Shown here: in pieces, positions 8,203 through 15,047 of the stretch
Layout: each line of letters starts with the position of its first letter
How positions within the stretch are numbered: position 1 is the first letter of the stretch
NCBI GenBank assembly: GCA_012964825.1
Contig: DTTI01000076.1
Span: forward strand, 1-61,711
Reading direction: 5' to 3'
DNA length: 61,711 nucleotides
Origin: Candidatus Neomarinimicrobiota bacterium
Lineage (GTDB): Bacteria; Fidelibacterota; Marinisomatia; Marinisomatales; S15-B10
Position numbers and translations under genes: made by a program
Notes under the pieces: generated by a model
Databases searched by the model: none
What the model was told of the DNA's origin: nothing
The model's input: the letters and a program-made list of their open reading frames with translations, nothing else

Positions 8203-9423
8203 TTACCTGAACCTGTTCTGAAACTCGCTGCTCTGAAGCATGTTGGCGAATTCAGCATTCATTAGCATGCTGGCAAAATCGCGGTTCATAAGCATGTTTG
8301 CAAACTCCCTACTTGCGAGCATACTGGCAAATTCACGATTCATGAGCATATTTGCGAACTCACGATTGGCTAGCATACTGGCAAATTCCGCGCTGGCAAG
8401 TGCATTAGCGAACTCTCGGTTAGCCAGCATATTGGCGAACTCACGGTTCATGAGCATATTTGCGAACTCACGATTGGCTAGCATACTGGCAAACTCGCGG
8501 TTCATAAGCATATTTGCGAACTCACGATTGGCTAGCATACTGGCAAATTCCGCGCTGGCAAGTGCATTAGCAAACTCTCGATTAGCCATCATATTGGCGA
8601 ATTCCATACTAGCAAGCATATTTGCAAATGCCTTGTTCGCAAACATATTCCTGAACTCAGCATTGGCCAGCATATTGGCGAAAGCCTGATTGGAAAGCAT
8701 ATTGGCGAATTCAGAACTGGCCAACATATTCATGAATTCCTGATTGGCAAGAATGTTAGCAAATTCCTTGTTGGCCATCATATTCGCAAATTCCCTGTTA
8801 GCAAGCATACTGGCAAACTCTCTGCTGGCTAACATATTGGCAAACTCACGACTGGCGAGCATACTAGCGAATTCTCTATTGGCCAGCATATTGGCAAACT
8901 CACGATTGGCTAGCATACTGGCAAACTCCTTACTGGCTAACATATTGGCAAATTCACGGCTTGCCAGCATATTAGCAAACTCCCTGTTGGCGAGCATATT
9001 TGCAAACGAACGGTTAGCAAGTATATTGGCAAATTCACGGCTTGCCAGCATATTAGCAAACTCCCTGTTGGCGAGCATATTGGCAAATGCACGGTTGGCT
9101 AACATATTCTGAAACTCCGCACTGGCCAGGAGATTCATGAATTCCTGATTGGCCAGCATGTTCTGGAATGTTTCGCTCTCAACCATATCGACGAAATCGG
9201 TGTCTTGCATCATCTTGCTGAATTGCGCTTGATTATCTTTCAAAGCCACATCCCCTCGGGCACTGGAACGAACGACTTTTCTTTTGCCAATGGTACCCGA
9301 AAGATCATCACTACTGTATTGAGTATTGTAAAAAACAAGGCCAAGGATAACAGCCACCGCTATCACAAAACCAACGACGGTATTTTTTTGTTTTCCATTA
9401 TTATCTGAAAGTGAATTTGACAT
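8203..9423 (-). CDS. Membrane-anchored protein of 37 nonapeptide repeats (consensus FANMLANRE)
   Basis: The start is ATG 9423, preceded by AAGGAG at good spacing; an in-frame start 54 nt further up lacks such a site. Of 406 residues, ~1-14 are polar, ~15-34 form one hydrophobic membrane segment (VVGFVIAVAVILGLVFY) and ~35-67 are a linker. From residue 68 to 400 the protein is 37 uninterrupted units of nine residues, F-A-N/S-M-L-A/M-N/S-R-E, closing with FQNRFR. Positions 1, 4 and 5 are almost always F, M and L; 6-9 vary. Two units (18 residues) equal five turns of an alpha helix, so a long amphipathic helix or helical solenoid is plausible, but a beta structure is not excluded. I do not recognise a family. 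The topology suggests a single-pass protein with a long repeat arm outside the cytoplasmic membrane. It is divergent from the partner-switch regulators at 9615-11663 and is followed by a strong terminator. Confidence 0.85.
   Translation of the reverse strand: MSNSLSDNNGKQKNTVVGFVIAVAVILGLVFYNTQYSSDDLSGTIGKRKVVRSSARGDVALKDNQAQFSKMMQDTDFVDMVESETFQNMLANQEFMNLLASAEFQNMLANRAFANMLANREFANMLASREFANILANRSFANMLANREFANMLASREFANMLASKEFASMLANREFANMLANREFASMLASREFANMLASREFASMLANREFANMMANKEFANILANQEFMNMLASSEFANMLSNQAFANMLANAEFRNMFANKAFANMLASMEFANMMANREFANALASAEFASMLANREFANMLMNREFASMLANREFANMLMNREFANMLANREFANALASAEFASMLANREFANMLMNREFASMLASREFANMLMNRDFASMLMNAEFANMLQSSEFQNRFR
8206..9222 (-). repeat. 27-bp tandem coding repeats (about 37 copies) with higher-order duplications
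   Basis: The repeat arm is encoded by 27-bp units that differ mostly at third codon positions. Larger duplications are visible. A six-unit (162 bp) step relates units 25-28 to 31-34 (FANALASAE-FASMLANRE-FANMLMNRE), with near-identical DNA around 8360-8410 and 8520-8570. A three-unit (81 bp) step relates DNA near 8947-9000 to 9028-9081. Units at the N-terminal edge (1-5) and C-terminal edge (36-38) are most divergent, as expected when the array expands internally by unequal exchange. Confidence 0.85.
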
Positions 9424-9614
9424 GAGGTTTGCTCTCCTTAATGATAATTTATTTTTGTAATCATCAAAAATTATCATCTAAACTCTACTTTGGCAAGGTT
9501 TTGACTAAATAGCTAATAGAGTGTGTGATACAAATCACATCTTCAATTAATAAGATGTTGAGTTAAATACTCGCTCCATTTCCTTTTCACCCTACATTGT
9601 CTAAATTGTCCGTT

Positions 9615-10046
9615 ATGACAGCTGAACTCTCGCTTCAGATAATCAACAATCGACCCGAAATTCGTAACCTTAGGAATCGTTTTGACTCTTATGCCGAGGA
9701 CAACGAGATTCCGACCAAAGTCATCCACGATGTTCAACTGGCGCTGGATGAAGTTGTCACAAATATCGTTGAATACGGTTATGACGATGATGATACACAT
9801 ATGATTGATTTACGGTTCAGTCTTGAAAATCAATCACTAAAAATCATTATCATAGATGATGCCAACCCTTACAATATTCTTGATAAAGAGAATCCTCACA
9901 CTTCCCAATCCCTGGAAGACAAGCCCATTGGAGGACTTGGTATTTTTCTGGTAAAACACCTGATGACAAACATCGATTATGAATACAGAGATGGTAAGAA
10001 TCATCTCTCATTGACCAAATCATTGACTGAGGGAGATATAGACTGA
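9615..10046 (+). CDS. RsbW/SpoIIAB-like serine kinase, anti-sigma regulatory ATPase
   Basis: A GHKL ATP-binding protein of ~143 residues. The N-box is DEVVTNIVEYGYDD and the lid/G2 motif is GGLGIFLVKHL; the G1 motif is atypical (DDANPYN). Known members phosphorylate a STAS antagonist and sequester a sigma factor or another partner. The next gene is such a STAS protein (1-nt overlap, TGATG at 10044-10048), and a PP2C phosphatase follows, so the three genes form a classical partner-switching operon. ATG 9615 is chosen; an in-frame TTG at 9597 adds six residues, and neither has a clear ribosome site. No sigma factor gene is nearby, so the target is unknown. The divergent neighbour is the repeat protein. 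Confidence 0.85.
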   Translation: MTAELSLQIINNRPEIRNLRNRFDSYAEDNEIPTKVIHDVQLALDEVVTNIVEYGYDDDDTHMIDLRFSLENQSLKIIIIDDANPYNILDKENPHTSQSLEDKPIGGLGIFLVKHLMTNIDYEYRDGKNHLSLTKSLTEGDID

Positions 10047-10381
10047 TGGATATAAATGAATCTACAAGTGGCAATGCAGTCATTGTCCAGCCTGTCGGCA
10101 GGATTGACACCAACACCTCCACTGAATTCGAAGAAAAACTGGTGGAAGTTTTGGAGCGTTCGGACATAAACATTATCGTTGATCTCAGCAAGATCGATTA
10201 CGTCAGCAGTGCCGGACTCCGTATCTTCCTTATGGCCGCCAAAAAATTAAAGAGTTTAGGTGGCAATTTTATCCTTGCCGCCATGAATGATCACATTAAG
10301 GAAGTGTTCGACATCTCCGGTTTTACACCGATATTTACCATTACACCAGATACAGCATCCGCTGTCGACTCCATTAACTAA
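10046..10381 (+). CDS. STAS-domain anti-sigma factor antagonist
   Basis: 111 residues comprising one STAS domain. The phosphorylatable serine region is visible as KIDYVSSAGLRIFLMAAKKL; in SpoIIAA/RsbV proteins the first Ser of SSAGL is phosphorylated by the kinase and released by the PP2C phosphatase. It starts with ATG overlapping the stop of the kinase gene by one base and ends one base before the phosphatase ATG (10383), so the genes are translationally coupled. Function: when unphosphorylated it binds the kinase/anti-sigma partner and frees its target. The C-terminus (ITPDTASAVDSIN) is short and polar. The family call is secure; the regulated process is not known. Confidence 0.92.
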   Translation: MDINESTSGNAVIVQPVGRIDTNTSTEFEEKLVEVLERSDINIIVDLSKIDYVSSAGLRIFLMAAKKLKSLGGNFILAAMNDHIKEVFDISGFTPIFTITPDTASAVDSIN

Positions 10382-10382
10382 A

Positions 10383-11663
10383 ATGCCTGAAACCGCCTCG
10401 CGGGAAGTCCGCAACCTCAATGCCCTTCTTGACGTGTCCCGTGCCCTGGGTGCCGAGATGCATCTTGACAGCCTCCTGCCAGTCATTATCCACAAAACAA
10501 CTGAAGTGATGGACGCCGAAAGAAGTTCACTTTTCATCTATGATCCTGATAGTGATGAACTTTGGAGCAAAGTTGCTGAAGGAATGGATGAAAACACTAT
10601 TCGTTTCCCCTCAGGGGTAGGAATTGCCGGCGATGTGGCCAAAACACTTGAGACTGCAAACATCCCTGATGCCTACGACGATCCCCGTTTTAATCCTGAA
10701 TTCGACAAACAGACCGATTTCAAAACAAAGTCTGTTCTTTGCATGCCCATGACCACTCGCAAAGGTGAACTGATCGGTGTTATCCAGGTACTTAACAAAA
10801 TAGATGGCGGCACCTTTGAGGAAAGTGATGAAAAATTGCTGGAAGCCCTGTGCACTCAGGCGGGTGTTGCAATCGTTCGGGCACGTCTCACGGAAGCATT
10901 CCTTGAAAAACAGCGCATTGAGGAGTCACTAAAACTTGCAGCCGATATCCAGATGGGGATGCTGCCCAGCACATTCCCGGCTTTCCCCGACAGGAAAGAT
11001 TTTGATCTTTTTGCCGGCATTGTCCCTGCCAAAGAAGTGGGCGGTGATTTCTACGATTTTTTCCTGATAGATAAAAAACATCTCTGTTTCGTCATCGGAG
11101 ATGTATCGGGCAAAGGAATTCCGGCGGCTCTGTTCATGGCCCTAACAAAAACGCAAATTAAAGCAAGCTCGTCACGAAGGAGAACTCCCGGAGATGTCCT
11201 CTTTAGAGCAAACAATGATCTCTGCCACGAAAATGAATCGAGCATGTTCTGTACACTGTTTTATGGTATTATGAATACTGAAACAGGGGAAGTCACTTAC
11301 GCCAACGCAGGGCACAATCCCCCTTACCTTATATCAGAAAATGGAGAACCAAAGCAGATCGAAACTACAGGTGGGATCGCACTTGGTGTTATGGATGAAA
11401 TGCCTTTTGAGTCAGCCACCTTTATGGTACCCAAAAGTGGGTCCATTTTTCTCTATACAGACGGCGTCAACGAAGCCATGAATGAAGCGGATGAAGAATA
11501 CTCCTATGAAAAACTAGAGGATTATCTCAAAGAAAACTCAAACGGATCCATAACTGACATGGTTAACGGGAATTTAGATAGTGTTAAAGAGTTTGCCGGT
11601 TCAGCACCACAGTCCGACGACATTACAGTACTGGCGATACGTTATTTCGGGAAAAGTGATTGA
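10383..11663 (+). CDS. GAF-domain PP2C (SpoIIE/RsbU-type) serine phosphatase
   Basis: 426 residues starting at ATG 10383, one base after the STAS stop; longer in-frame starts would lie inside the STAS gene. Residues ~5-175 are a GAF sensor domain (ERSSLFIYDPDSDELWSKV, GIAGDVAKTLE, SVLCMPMTTRKGELIGVIQV). A short coiled linker (EKQRIEESLKLAADIQMGML) leads into the PP2C domain, ~215-425, with the metal-binding motifs GGDFYDFF, IGDVSGKGIPAALFMALTK, ANAGHNPPYL, FLYTDGVNEAMN and SDDITVLAIRYF. This is the phosphatase arm of the partner switch: it should dephosphorylate the STAS protein in response to a ligand or redox cue bound by the GAF domain. The signal is not identifiable from sequence. Confidence 0.93.
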   Translation: MPETASREVRNLNALLDVSRALGAEMHLDSLLPVIIHKTTEVMDAERSSLFIYDPDSDELWSKVAEGMDENTIRFPSGVGIAGDVAKTLETANIPDAYDDPRFNPEFDKQTDFKTKSVLCMPMTTRKGELIGVIQVLNKIDGGTFEESDEKLLEALCTQAGVAIVRARLTEAFLEKQRIEESLKLAADIQMGMLPSTFPAFPDRKDFDLFAGIVPAKEVGGDFYDFFLIDKKHLCFVIGDVSGKGIPAALFMALTKTQIKASSSRRRTPGDVLFRANNDLCHENESSMFCTLFYGIMNTETGEVTYANAGHNPPYLISENGEPKQIETTGGIALGVMDEMPFESATFMVPKSGSIFLYTDGVNEAMNEADEEYSYEKLEDYLKENSNGSITDMVNGNLDSVKEFAGSAPQSDDITVLAIRYFGKSD

Positions 11664-11681
11664 AGATAACAGAGAGATAGA

Positions 11682-11754
11682 GGCGACGATCGGATTCGAA
11701 CCGATGAATCGCGGTTTTGCAGACCGCTCCCTTAGACCGCTTGGGTACGTCGCC
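11682..11754 (-). tRNA. tRNA-Cys (GCA)
   Basis: A 73-nt cloverleaf on the minus strand. The acceptor stem is GGCGACG/CGTCGCC, the anticodon stem GCGGT/ACCGC with loop CTGCAAA (anticodon GCA), and the T arm ATCGG-TTCGAAT-CCGAT. No CCA is encoded. It lies 18 bp beyond the phosphatase stop, on the opposite strand. Confidence 0.95.
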
Positions 11755-11858
11755 ATGGGCCCGAATTTAAAGGGAAACTGACACCTATTCAATGCAATGC
11801 GCGGGTTGACACAGTTAACTAATTCTTCGTAATCTCACAGCAAATCAGAGGAGAGGAA

Positions 11859-12065
11859 ATGGCCAAAATTTATTTGAAAATCGTTGATATTGATCAGTTC
11901 CAGGAGACAGAGGTGACAGAAGACAGTAAGGCGACACACTCGGTGGAAGTAGAGGAAGAAGACTACACAGACGTCCTGGACATTTTCACTAAATACCTCA
12001 CGAAGATTCAACCTCACCTACCGATGGATCCCAACCTCACTGACGGTCTCGAAGACTGGGCTTAA
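11859..12065 (+). CDS. Small acidic protein of unknown function
   Basis: 68 residues, start ATG 11859 with a strong purine-rich ribosome site (GAGGAGAGGAA) just upstream. The composition is acidic (VEVEEEDYTDVLDIF; ends NLTDGLEDWA), with no Cys, no signal peptide and no membrane segment. It sits between tRNA-Cys and tRNA-Gly, both on the other strand, and has no operon partner. I do not recognise a family. The clear ribosome site and coding-like composition support a real gene, but this rests on the one sequence. Confidence 0.6.
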   Translation: MAKIYLKIVDIDQFQETEVTEDSKATHSVEVEEEDYTDVLDIFTKYLTKIQPHLPMDPNLTDGLEDWA

Positions 12066-12107
12066 CCCGCATATAAAGAAAAAGGCCTGCTAAACAGGGA
12101 CTTTCGA

Positions 12108-12179
12108 GCGAGAGACGGGATTCGAACCCGCGACAGCCACGTTGGCAACGTGGGGCTCTACCAGCTGAGCTACTCTCGC
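12108..12179 (-). tRNA. tRNA-Gly (GCC)
   Basis: A 72-nt cloverleaf on the minus strand. The acceptor stem is GCGAGAG/CTCTCGC, the D arm contains AGCTCAGCTGGTAGAGC, and the anticodon stem CCACG/CGTGG encloses loop TTGCCAA (anticodon GCC). The T arm is GCGGG-TTCGAAT-CCCGT. No CCA is encoded. Confidence 0.96.
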
Positions 12180-12232
12180 AAAAAGTGATTGTAAAAAAGC
12201 GACGAGAAGTTTAGTTCTTTACCAAAGCCGGA

Positions 12233-12679
12233 TCAAACAGATTTCGGAAAAAGCTCCATTGTTTTTTCTTCCCGGCGCCAGATGAGTACGGACATGGCAA
12301 GCCAGACGATATCCCTTGCCAGAGTATCTAAACCAACTGTTGATCCTTCGGGTTTGAAACAACCGCAATCGATGTCCAAACCCCTGGCCACTGCCTGACC
12401 CAACGCAATGATGAACATAACCATCATTCCCGTGGAAAGAAGAGCCGCACCATCAACAAAAACACCAAGTATTAGGCAGGAGCCTACATATAGCTCCACC
12501 CATGGCAAAACAATGGAAAAGAGATTCGTAATACCGTATGGCAGCATCTGGTAGTTTTGAATATTGCCGGCAAAACTCCCAGGATTACGAATTTTCTCAA
12601 AACTGGCGTAGAGGAAAACAATGCCGAGAATAATTCTTAAGGCAAAAATGACCCAGCTGTTTTTTAACAGTGAAACCAT
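12233..12679 (-). CDS. MauE/DoxX-family membrane protein with DCGC motif
   Basis: 148 residues with about four membrane helices (WVIFALRIILGIVFLYASFEKI; LFSIVLPWVELYVGSCLILGVF; STGMMVMFIIALGQAVA; DIVWLAMSVLIW). The DIDCGCFKPEGS loop carries the paired cysteines typical of MauE-like DoxX proteins, which are linked to disulfide or thiol chemistry in the envelope. Its ATG directly follows the TAG stop of the rhodanese gene. It is the third gene of the selenoprotein operon (13168-14319, 12680-13171, 12233-12679). I infer that it passes electrons or thiols across the membrane for the periplasmic partners; this is not shown by the sequence alone. The last gene end is 53 bp from tRNA-Gly. Confidence 0.82.
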   Translation of the reverse strand: MVSLLKNSWVIFALRIILGIVFLYASFEKIRNPGSFAGNIQNYQMLPYGITNLFSIVLPWVELYVGSCLILGVFVDGAALLSTGMMVMFIIALGQAVARGLDIDCGCFKPEGSTVGLDTLARDIVWLAMSVLIWRREEKTMELFPKSV

Positions 12680-13171
12680 CTATTCCACCGGGTAACCTGC
12701 TTCGATCCACTGGGGAAGCCCGCCGTCAAATACGAACACACGGGCAAATCCCCAATCCTCTCCCATGAGCTCCATGGCGAGGTCCATACTCAGATCGCAC
12801 TCCCCCCCGCCACAGTAGGCCACAACAGGATCATCTTCCGTAACCCACCGCAGAATCTCACCTGGATATGCTGGAGCAAGTTTTGACCCGGCAATATGCC
12901 CTTCCCTGAATTCCTTATCGTCCCGTGCATCGATAAAAAGTACTCCGCGATCATAGAACGCCTTAGCAATTGCGAGATCAATCATGACAGGCTGAAAAAG
13001 CAGAGTTGTCTGAGCCAAAAGTGAATCTACAGCGGACTGCCCGCCCTCTATAATATGTTTGGAAGCGATCAGAGGGAGCCCGTCATTACGGACCGCATTG
13101 AACCCGAAAGAAAATAAAAATGAAACTGCCAATATTATGGCAGACTGACCCATTGATGTATTGGTGTTCAA
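12680..13171 (-). CDS. Membrane-anchored or periplasmic rhodanese-like sulfurtransferase
   Basis: About 163 residues. An N-terminal hydrophobic segment (SAIILAVSFLFSFGFNAV) suggests export or anchoring; the rhodanese domain is ~60-160: VLFIDARDDKEFREGHIAGS (CH2A-like), active-site loop YCGGGECDLS with the nucleophilic Cys, and VFVFDGGLPQWIEAGYPVE at the end. Rhodanese proteins carry sulfur as a persulfide. The apparent start is TTG 13171, overlapping the stop of the selenoprotein gene (TTGA); ATG 13153 is an alternative that still precedes the signal sequence. It sits between the selenoprotein and the MauE protein without gaps, so the three should act together in envelope sulfur or selenol redox chemistry. 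Confidence 0.88.
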   Translation of the reverse strand: MNTNTSMGQSAIILAVSFLFSFGFNAVRNDGLPLIASKHIIEGGQSAVDSLLAQTTLLFQPVMIDLAIAKAFYDRGVLFIDARDDKEFREGHIAGSKLAPAYPGEILRWVTEDDPVVAYCGGGECDLSMDLAMELMGEDWGFARVFVFDGGLPQWIEAGYPVE

Positions 13172-14319
13172 GAACCGGTGGGTTTGCCATTTGACGCTTT
13201 GGCCAACTGATCACACGCTGTCAGGGTCTTGGTGATCATACCTAGCATCTGCGGTTCATCATCGAGAGATCTGCCCATGGCAGGAAAATCGAACCGGGTG
13301 GAGTTGACCACACCGGCCAGCTTCCCTTGTGTCTCTTTCAGTGCTTCCCTGATCTGTACGATACGGTCCAGCATTGGTGGCTGATCCGCGTAAATTTCAT
13401 CCAGAGATTTTGATGGCTCATCCTTATTCATTCTTTCAAGCTGACGTTGGATAAAATCTTCCTTCAGCTTCAGCTCAGTGATATCCGATAACGTCATATC
13501 AGGATTCTCAACGGCCAGTGTGAGCATTGCCAGCGCTTTACCCTGTTTCCCGAGCCGGTACATCCTCGGCCCGGTTGCGGGGTTTTTCATCTTGCCGACG
13601 GGGTTGTGCGTATCACCGCTGATGAACATATAATCAGCTGTTGCAAATTTGGGACGGTAAAACACTGCCTCTTCATAGGTGCCGTTGAACAGGACGATTT
13701 GGAAATCACTCTTTTCTTCCAGTTCCGCCAAAATATTGTTGACGCTAGTTTCCACATCCGCCAAGCCCACAGTTTTCAGTTCAACAGGAAGAGACACTGT
13801 AGCACCGGTAACACCAAAGCTGAAGGACGACCGGTCAAGCACCACGTAGGGCTCAAAAAGAAGATTCCCTGACTCATCAGTGATGTTGGAGGATATAAAC
13901 GGGAAGTTGGCCAATTGCTCCATCTGAAGAACAAATTCTAGTCCCGCCGCAAAATCCTTGGAACCCATGTTGAGGGCGTCACAACCGATAATGTTGAATC
14001 CTGAGATCAGCGTTTCTGAACGCAGTTTGGACTGTTCTGCGTTAAGTTCTGTTGGATACTGCTTGTCAAAAAAGACATCTCCAGCATCTATGATGACCGG
14101 ATCAGCACCTTCTTCCCTGAGATTGCTTATAAATGTTGCTTTACGGGGCAGACCGCCCGTGGGATTGCGTTTTCACCCACAGGGGTCAAGCTGACTGTGA
14201 ACGTTACCGGTCACAATCAGCATGGCCGATCCTGTCTTTGCAGAGGAGGTACTACAAGAATAGGTAATTAGGCCAATTGATAGAAAAGTCAAACATGTTG
14301 TGAATAGGTTTTTCTTCAT
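13168..14319 (-). CDS. UshA-like metallophosphatase lipoprotein, probable selenoprotein (UGA at codon 49)
   Basis: ATG 14319 opens a frame with a lipoprotein-type signal (ITYSC, Cys22), runs through TGA 14175-14173 (codon 49) and stays open to TGA 13168, 383 residues. Before and after the TGA it reads TGNVHSQLDPCG-U-KRNPTGGLPRKATFI. Metallophosphatase relatives that I recall carry PCGC followed by a GGLARRA-like stretch here, so the TGA replaces the second Cys of the motif. Further 5'-nucleotidase-type motifs are IIDAGDVFFD (~76), NMGSKDFAAG (~117) and ISGDTHNP (~235). Some metal ligands are substituted (N for D in the first motif; no NHE/FD), so phosphatase activity is doubtful. A strong SECIS-like hairpin follows at once. 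It is first in an operon with a rhodanese and a MauE protein. A gene caller would keep only 13168-13968 and lose the signal, lipobox and CGU centre. Confidence 0.85.
14143..14160 (-). promoter_or_regulatory. Putative bacterial SECIS hairpin for UGA 14175-14173
   Basis: On the minus strand ACGGGC (14160-14155) pairs with G-CCCGU (14149, 14147-14143) with C14148 bulged, closing a GGUCU loop (14154-14150). The loop begins exactly 18 nt after the UGA. The E. coli fdhF SECIS, as I recall it, also presents GGUCU 18 nt after its UGA, bound by SelB. This is the strongest single item for selenocysteine insertion here. The fold was done by eye. Confidence 0.75.
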
Positions 14320-14415
14320 AAATCAAATTTACCCTGCCAATAACAGCATGTCAACATCCTCTATTCTATATCGTTTGGCGGAGAAATAAGACCGCTTTAA
14401 GTTAAACAAGATGAT

Positions 14416-14488
14416 GGGGCTGTAGCTCAGTTGGGAGAGCGCGTGAATGGCATTCACGAGGTCGTCGGTTCGATCCCGATCAGCTCCA
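14416..14488 (+). tRNA. tRNA-Ala (GGC)
   Basis: A 73-nt cloverleaf. The acceptor stem is GGGGCTG/CAGCTCC with one G-U pair, the D arm contains AGCTCAGTTGGGAGAGC, and the anticodon stem CGTGA/TCACG encloses loop ATGGCAT (anticodon GGC). The T arm is GTCGG-TTCGATC-CCGAT and the discriminator base is A. No CCA is encoded. Confidence 0.95.
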
Positions 14489-14698
14489 CTTTTAAAAAAA
14501 CACTGAATTCTAACAAATATATTCAGTAACATTGGTTGTTATAGTTAAAGCAAATATGAATCTTTCCGAAATATCTCGACGGTAACTACCCTCTCTTCTC
14601 CCCGAACTTAATTTTCCTACTCACAGCACTTTCCTCAAAATAAAGATTAAATTTTTCATTGTAAGATTTCACGTATCACTAATCCTAAGGAGACTAAA

Positions 14699-14944
14699 AT
14701 GAACCTGTATGTTGGAAACCTGAGCTATGAGATGTCTGAAGAAGATCTTCGGAATGAATTTGCCGAGTATGGCGAGGTACAAAGTGCCAAAATCATTACC
14801 GACAAGTTTACCGGTCGTTCACGTGGTTTCGGCTTCGTTGAAATGGCTTCCGATGAAAGTGGCAAAAAAGCCATGGAAGAGCTGAACGAAAAAGATGTCA
14901 GTGGGCGGCAACTGGTCGTCAATGAAGCGCGTCCGCGCCGCTGA
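14699..14944 (+). CDS. RRM-domain RNA-binding protein
   Basis: 81 residues, a single RNA recognition motif. RNP2 is NLYVGNLSY and RNP1 is RSRGFGFVEM; the fold ends SGRQLVVNEARPRR with a short basic tail. Small single-RRM proteins of this type are common in cyanobacteria and FCB bacteria and bind single-stranded RNA, often in cold or stress responses. ATG 14699 has AAGGAG (14686-14691) upstream. The gene stands alone after tRNA-Ala, with a ~210-bp leader and a strong terminator at 14971-15002, so it is probably monocistronic and well expressed. The RNA targets are unknown. Confidence 0.95.
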   Translation: MNLYVGNLSYEMSEEDLRNEFAEYGEVQSAKIITDKFTGRSRGFGFVEMASDESGKKAMEELNEKDVSGRQLVVNEARPRR

Positions 14945-14970
14945 ACTTTAGTTAGACTGCTATAGTTGAA

Positions 14971-15002
14971 GAAAACCCCGCTTTCGGGGTTTTCTTTTTT
15001 TT
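14971..15002 (+). terminator. Rho-independent terminator after the RRM gene
   Basis: GAAAACCCCG-CTTT-CGGGGTTTTC forms a 10-bp stem with a 4-nt loop (14971-14994), followed by a run of T (14995-15002). It lies 27 bp past the RRM stop codon. Confidence 0.95.
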
Positions 15003-15047
15003 CCTGAGATATGTATTCTTTTCAAATGACATGATATAATTTCAGTT

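Noticed and set aside
8240-9112. Long open frames on the plus strand (LANSRLASILANS-type) opposite the repeat gene
   Set aside because: They are mirror images of the 27-bp repeat; the minus frame has the ribosome site, membrane segment and terminator.
8203-9230. CRISPR array, because of regular ~27-bp repeats
   Set aside because: Repeats are adjacent with no spacers, vary at third codon positions and lie in one long reading frame.
9501-9531. Sigma-70-like promoter (TTGACT and TGATAC) before the partner-switch operon
   Set aside because: The spacing is 19 nt and the -10 match is poor; FCB promoters often differ from this consensus.
14502-14527. Terminator after tRNA-Ala (ACTGAAT ... ATTCAGT)
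   Set aside because: The stem is A/T-rich with a 12-nt loop and no T run follows; support is too weak.
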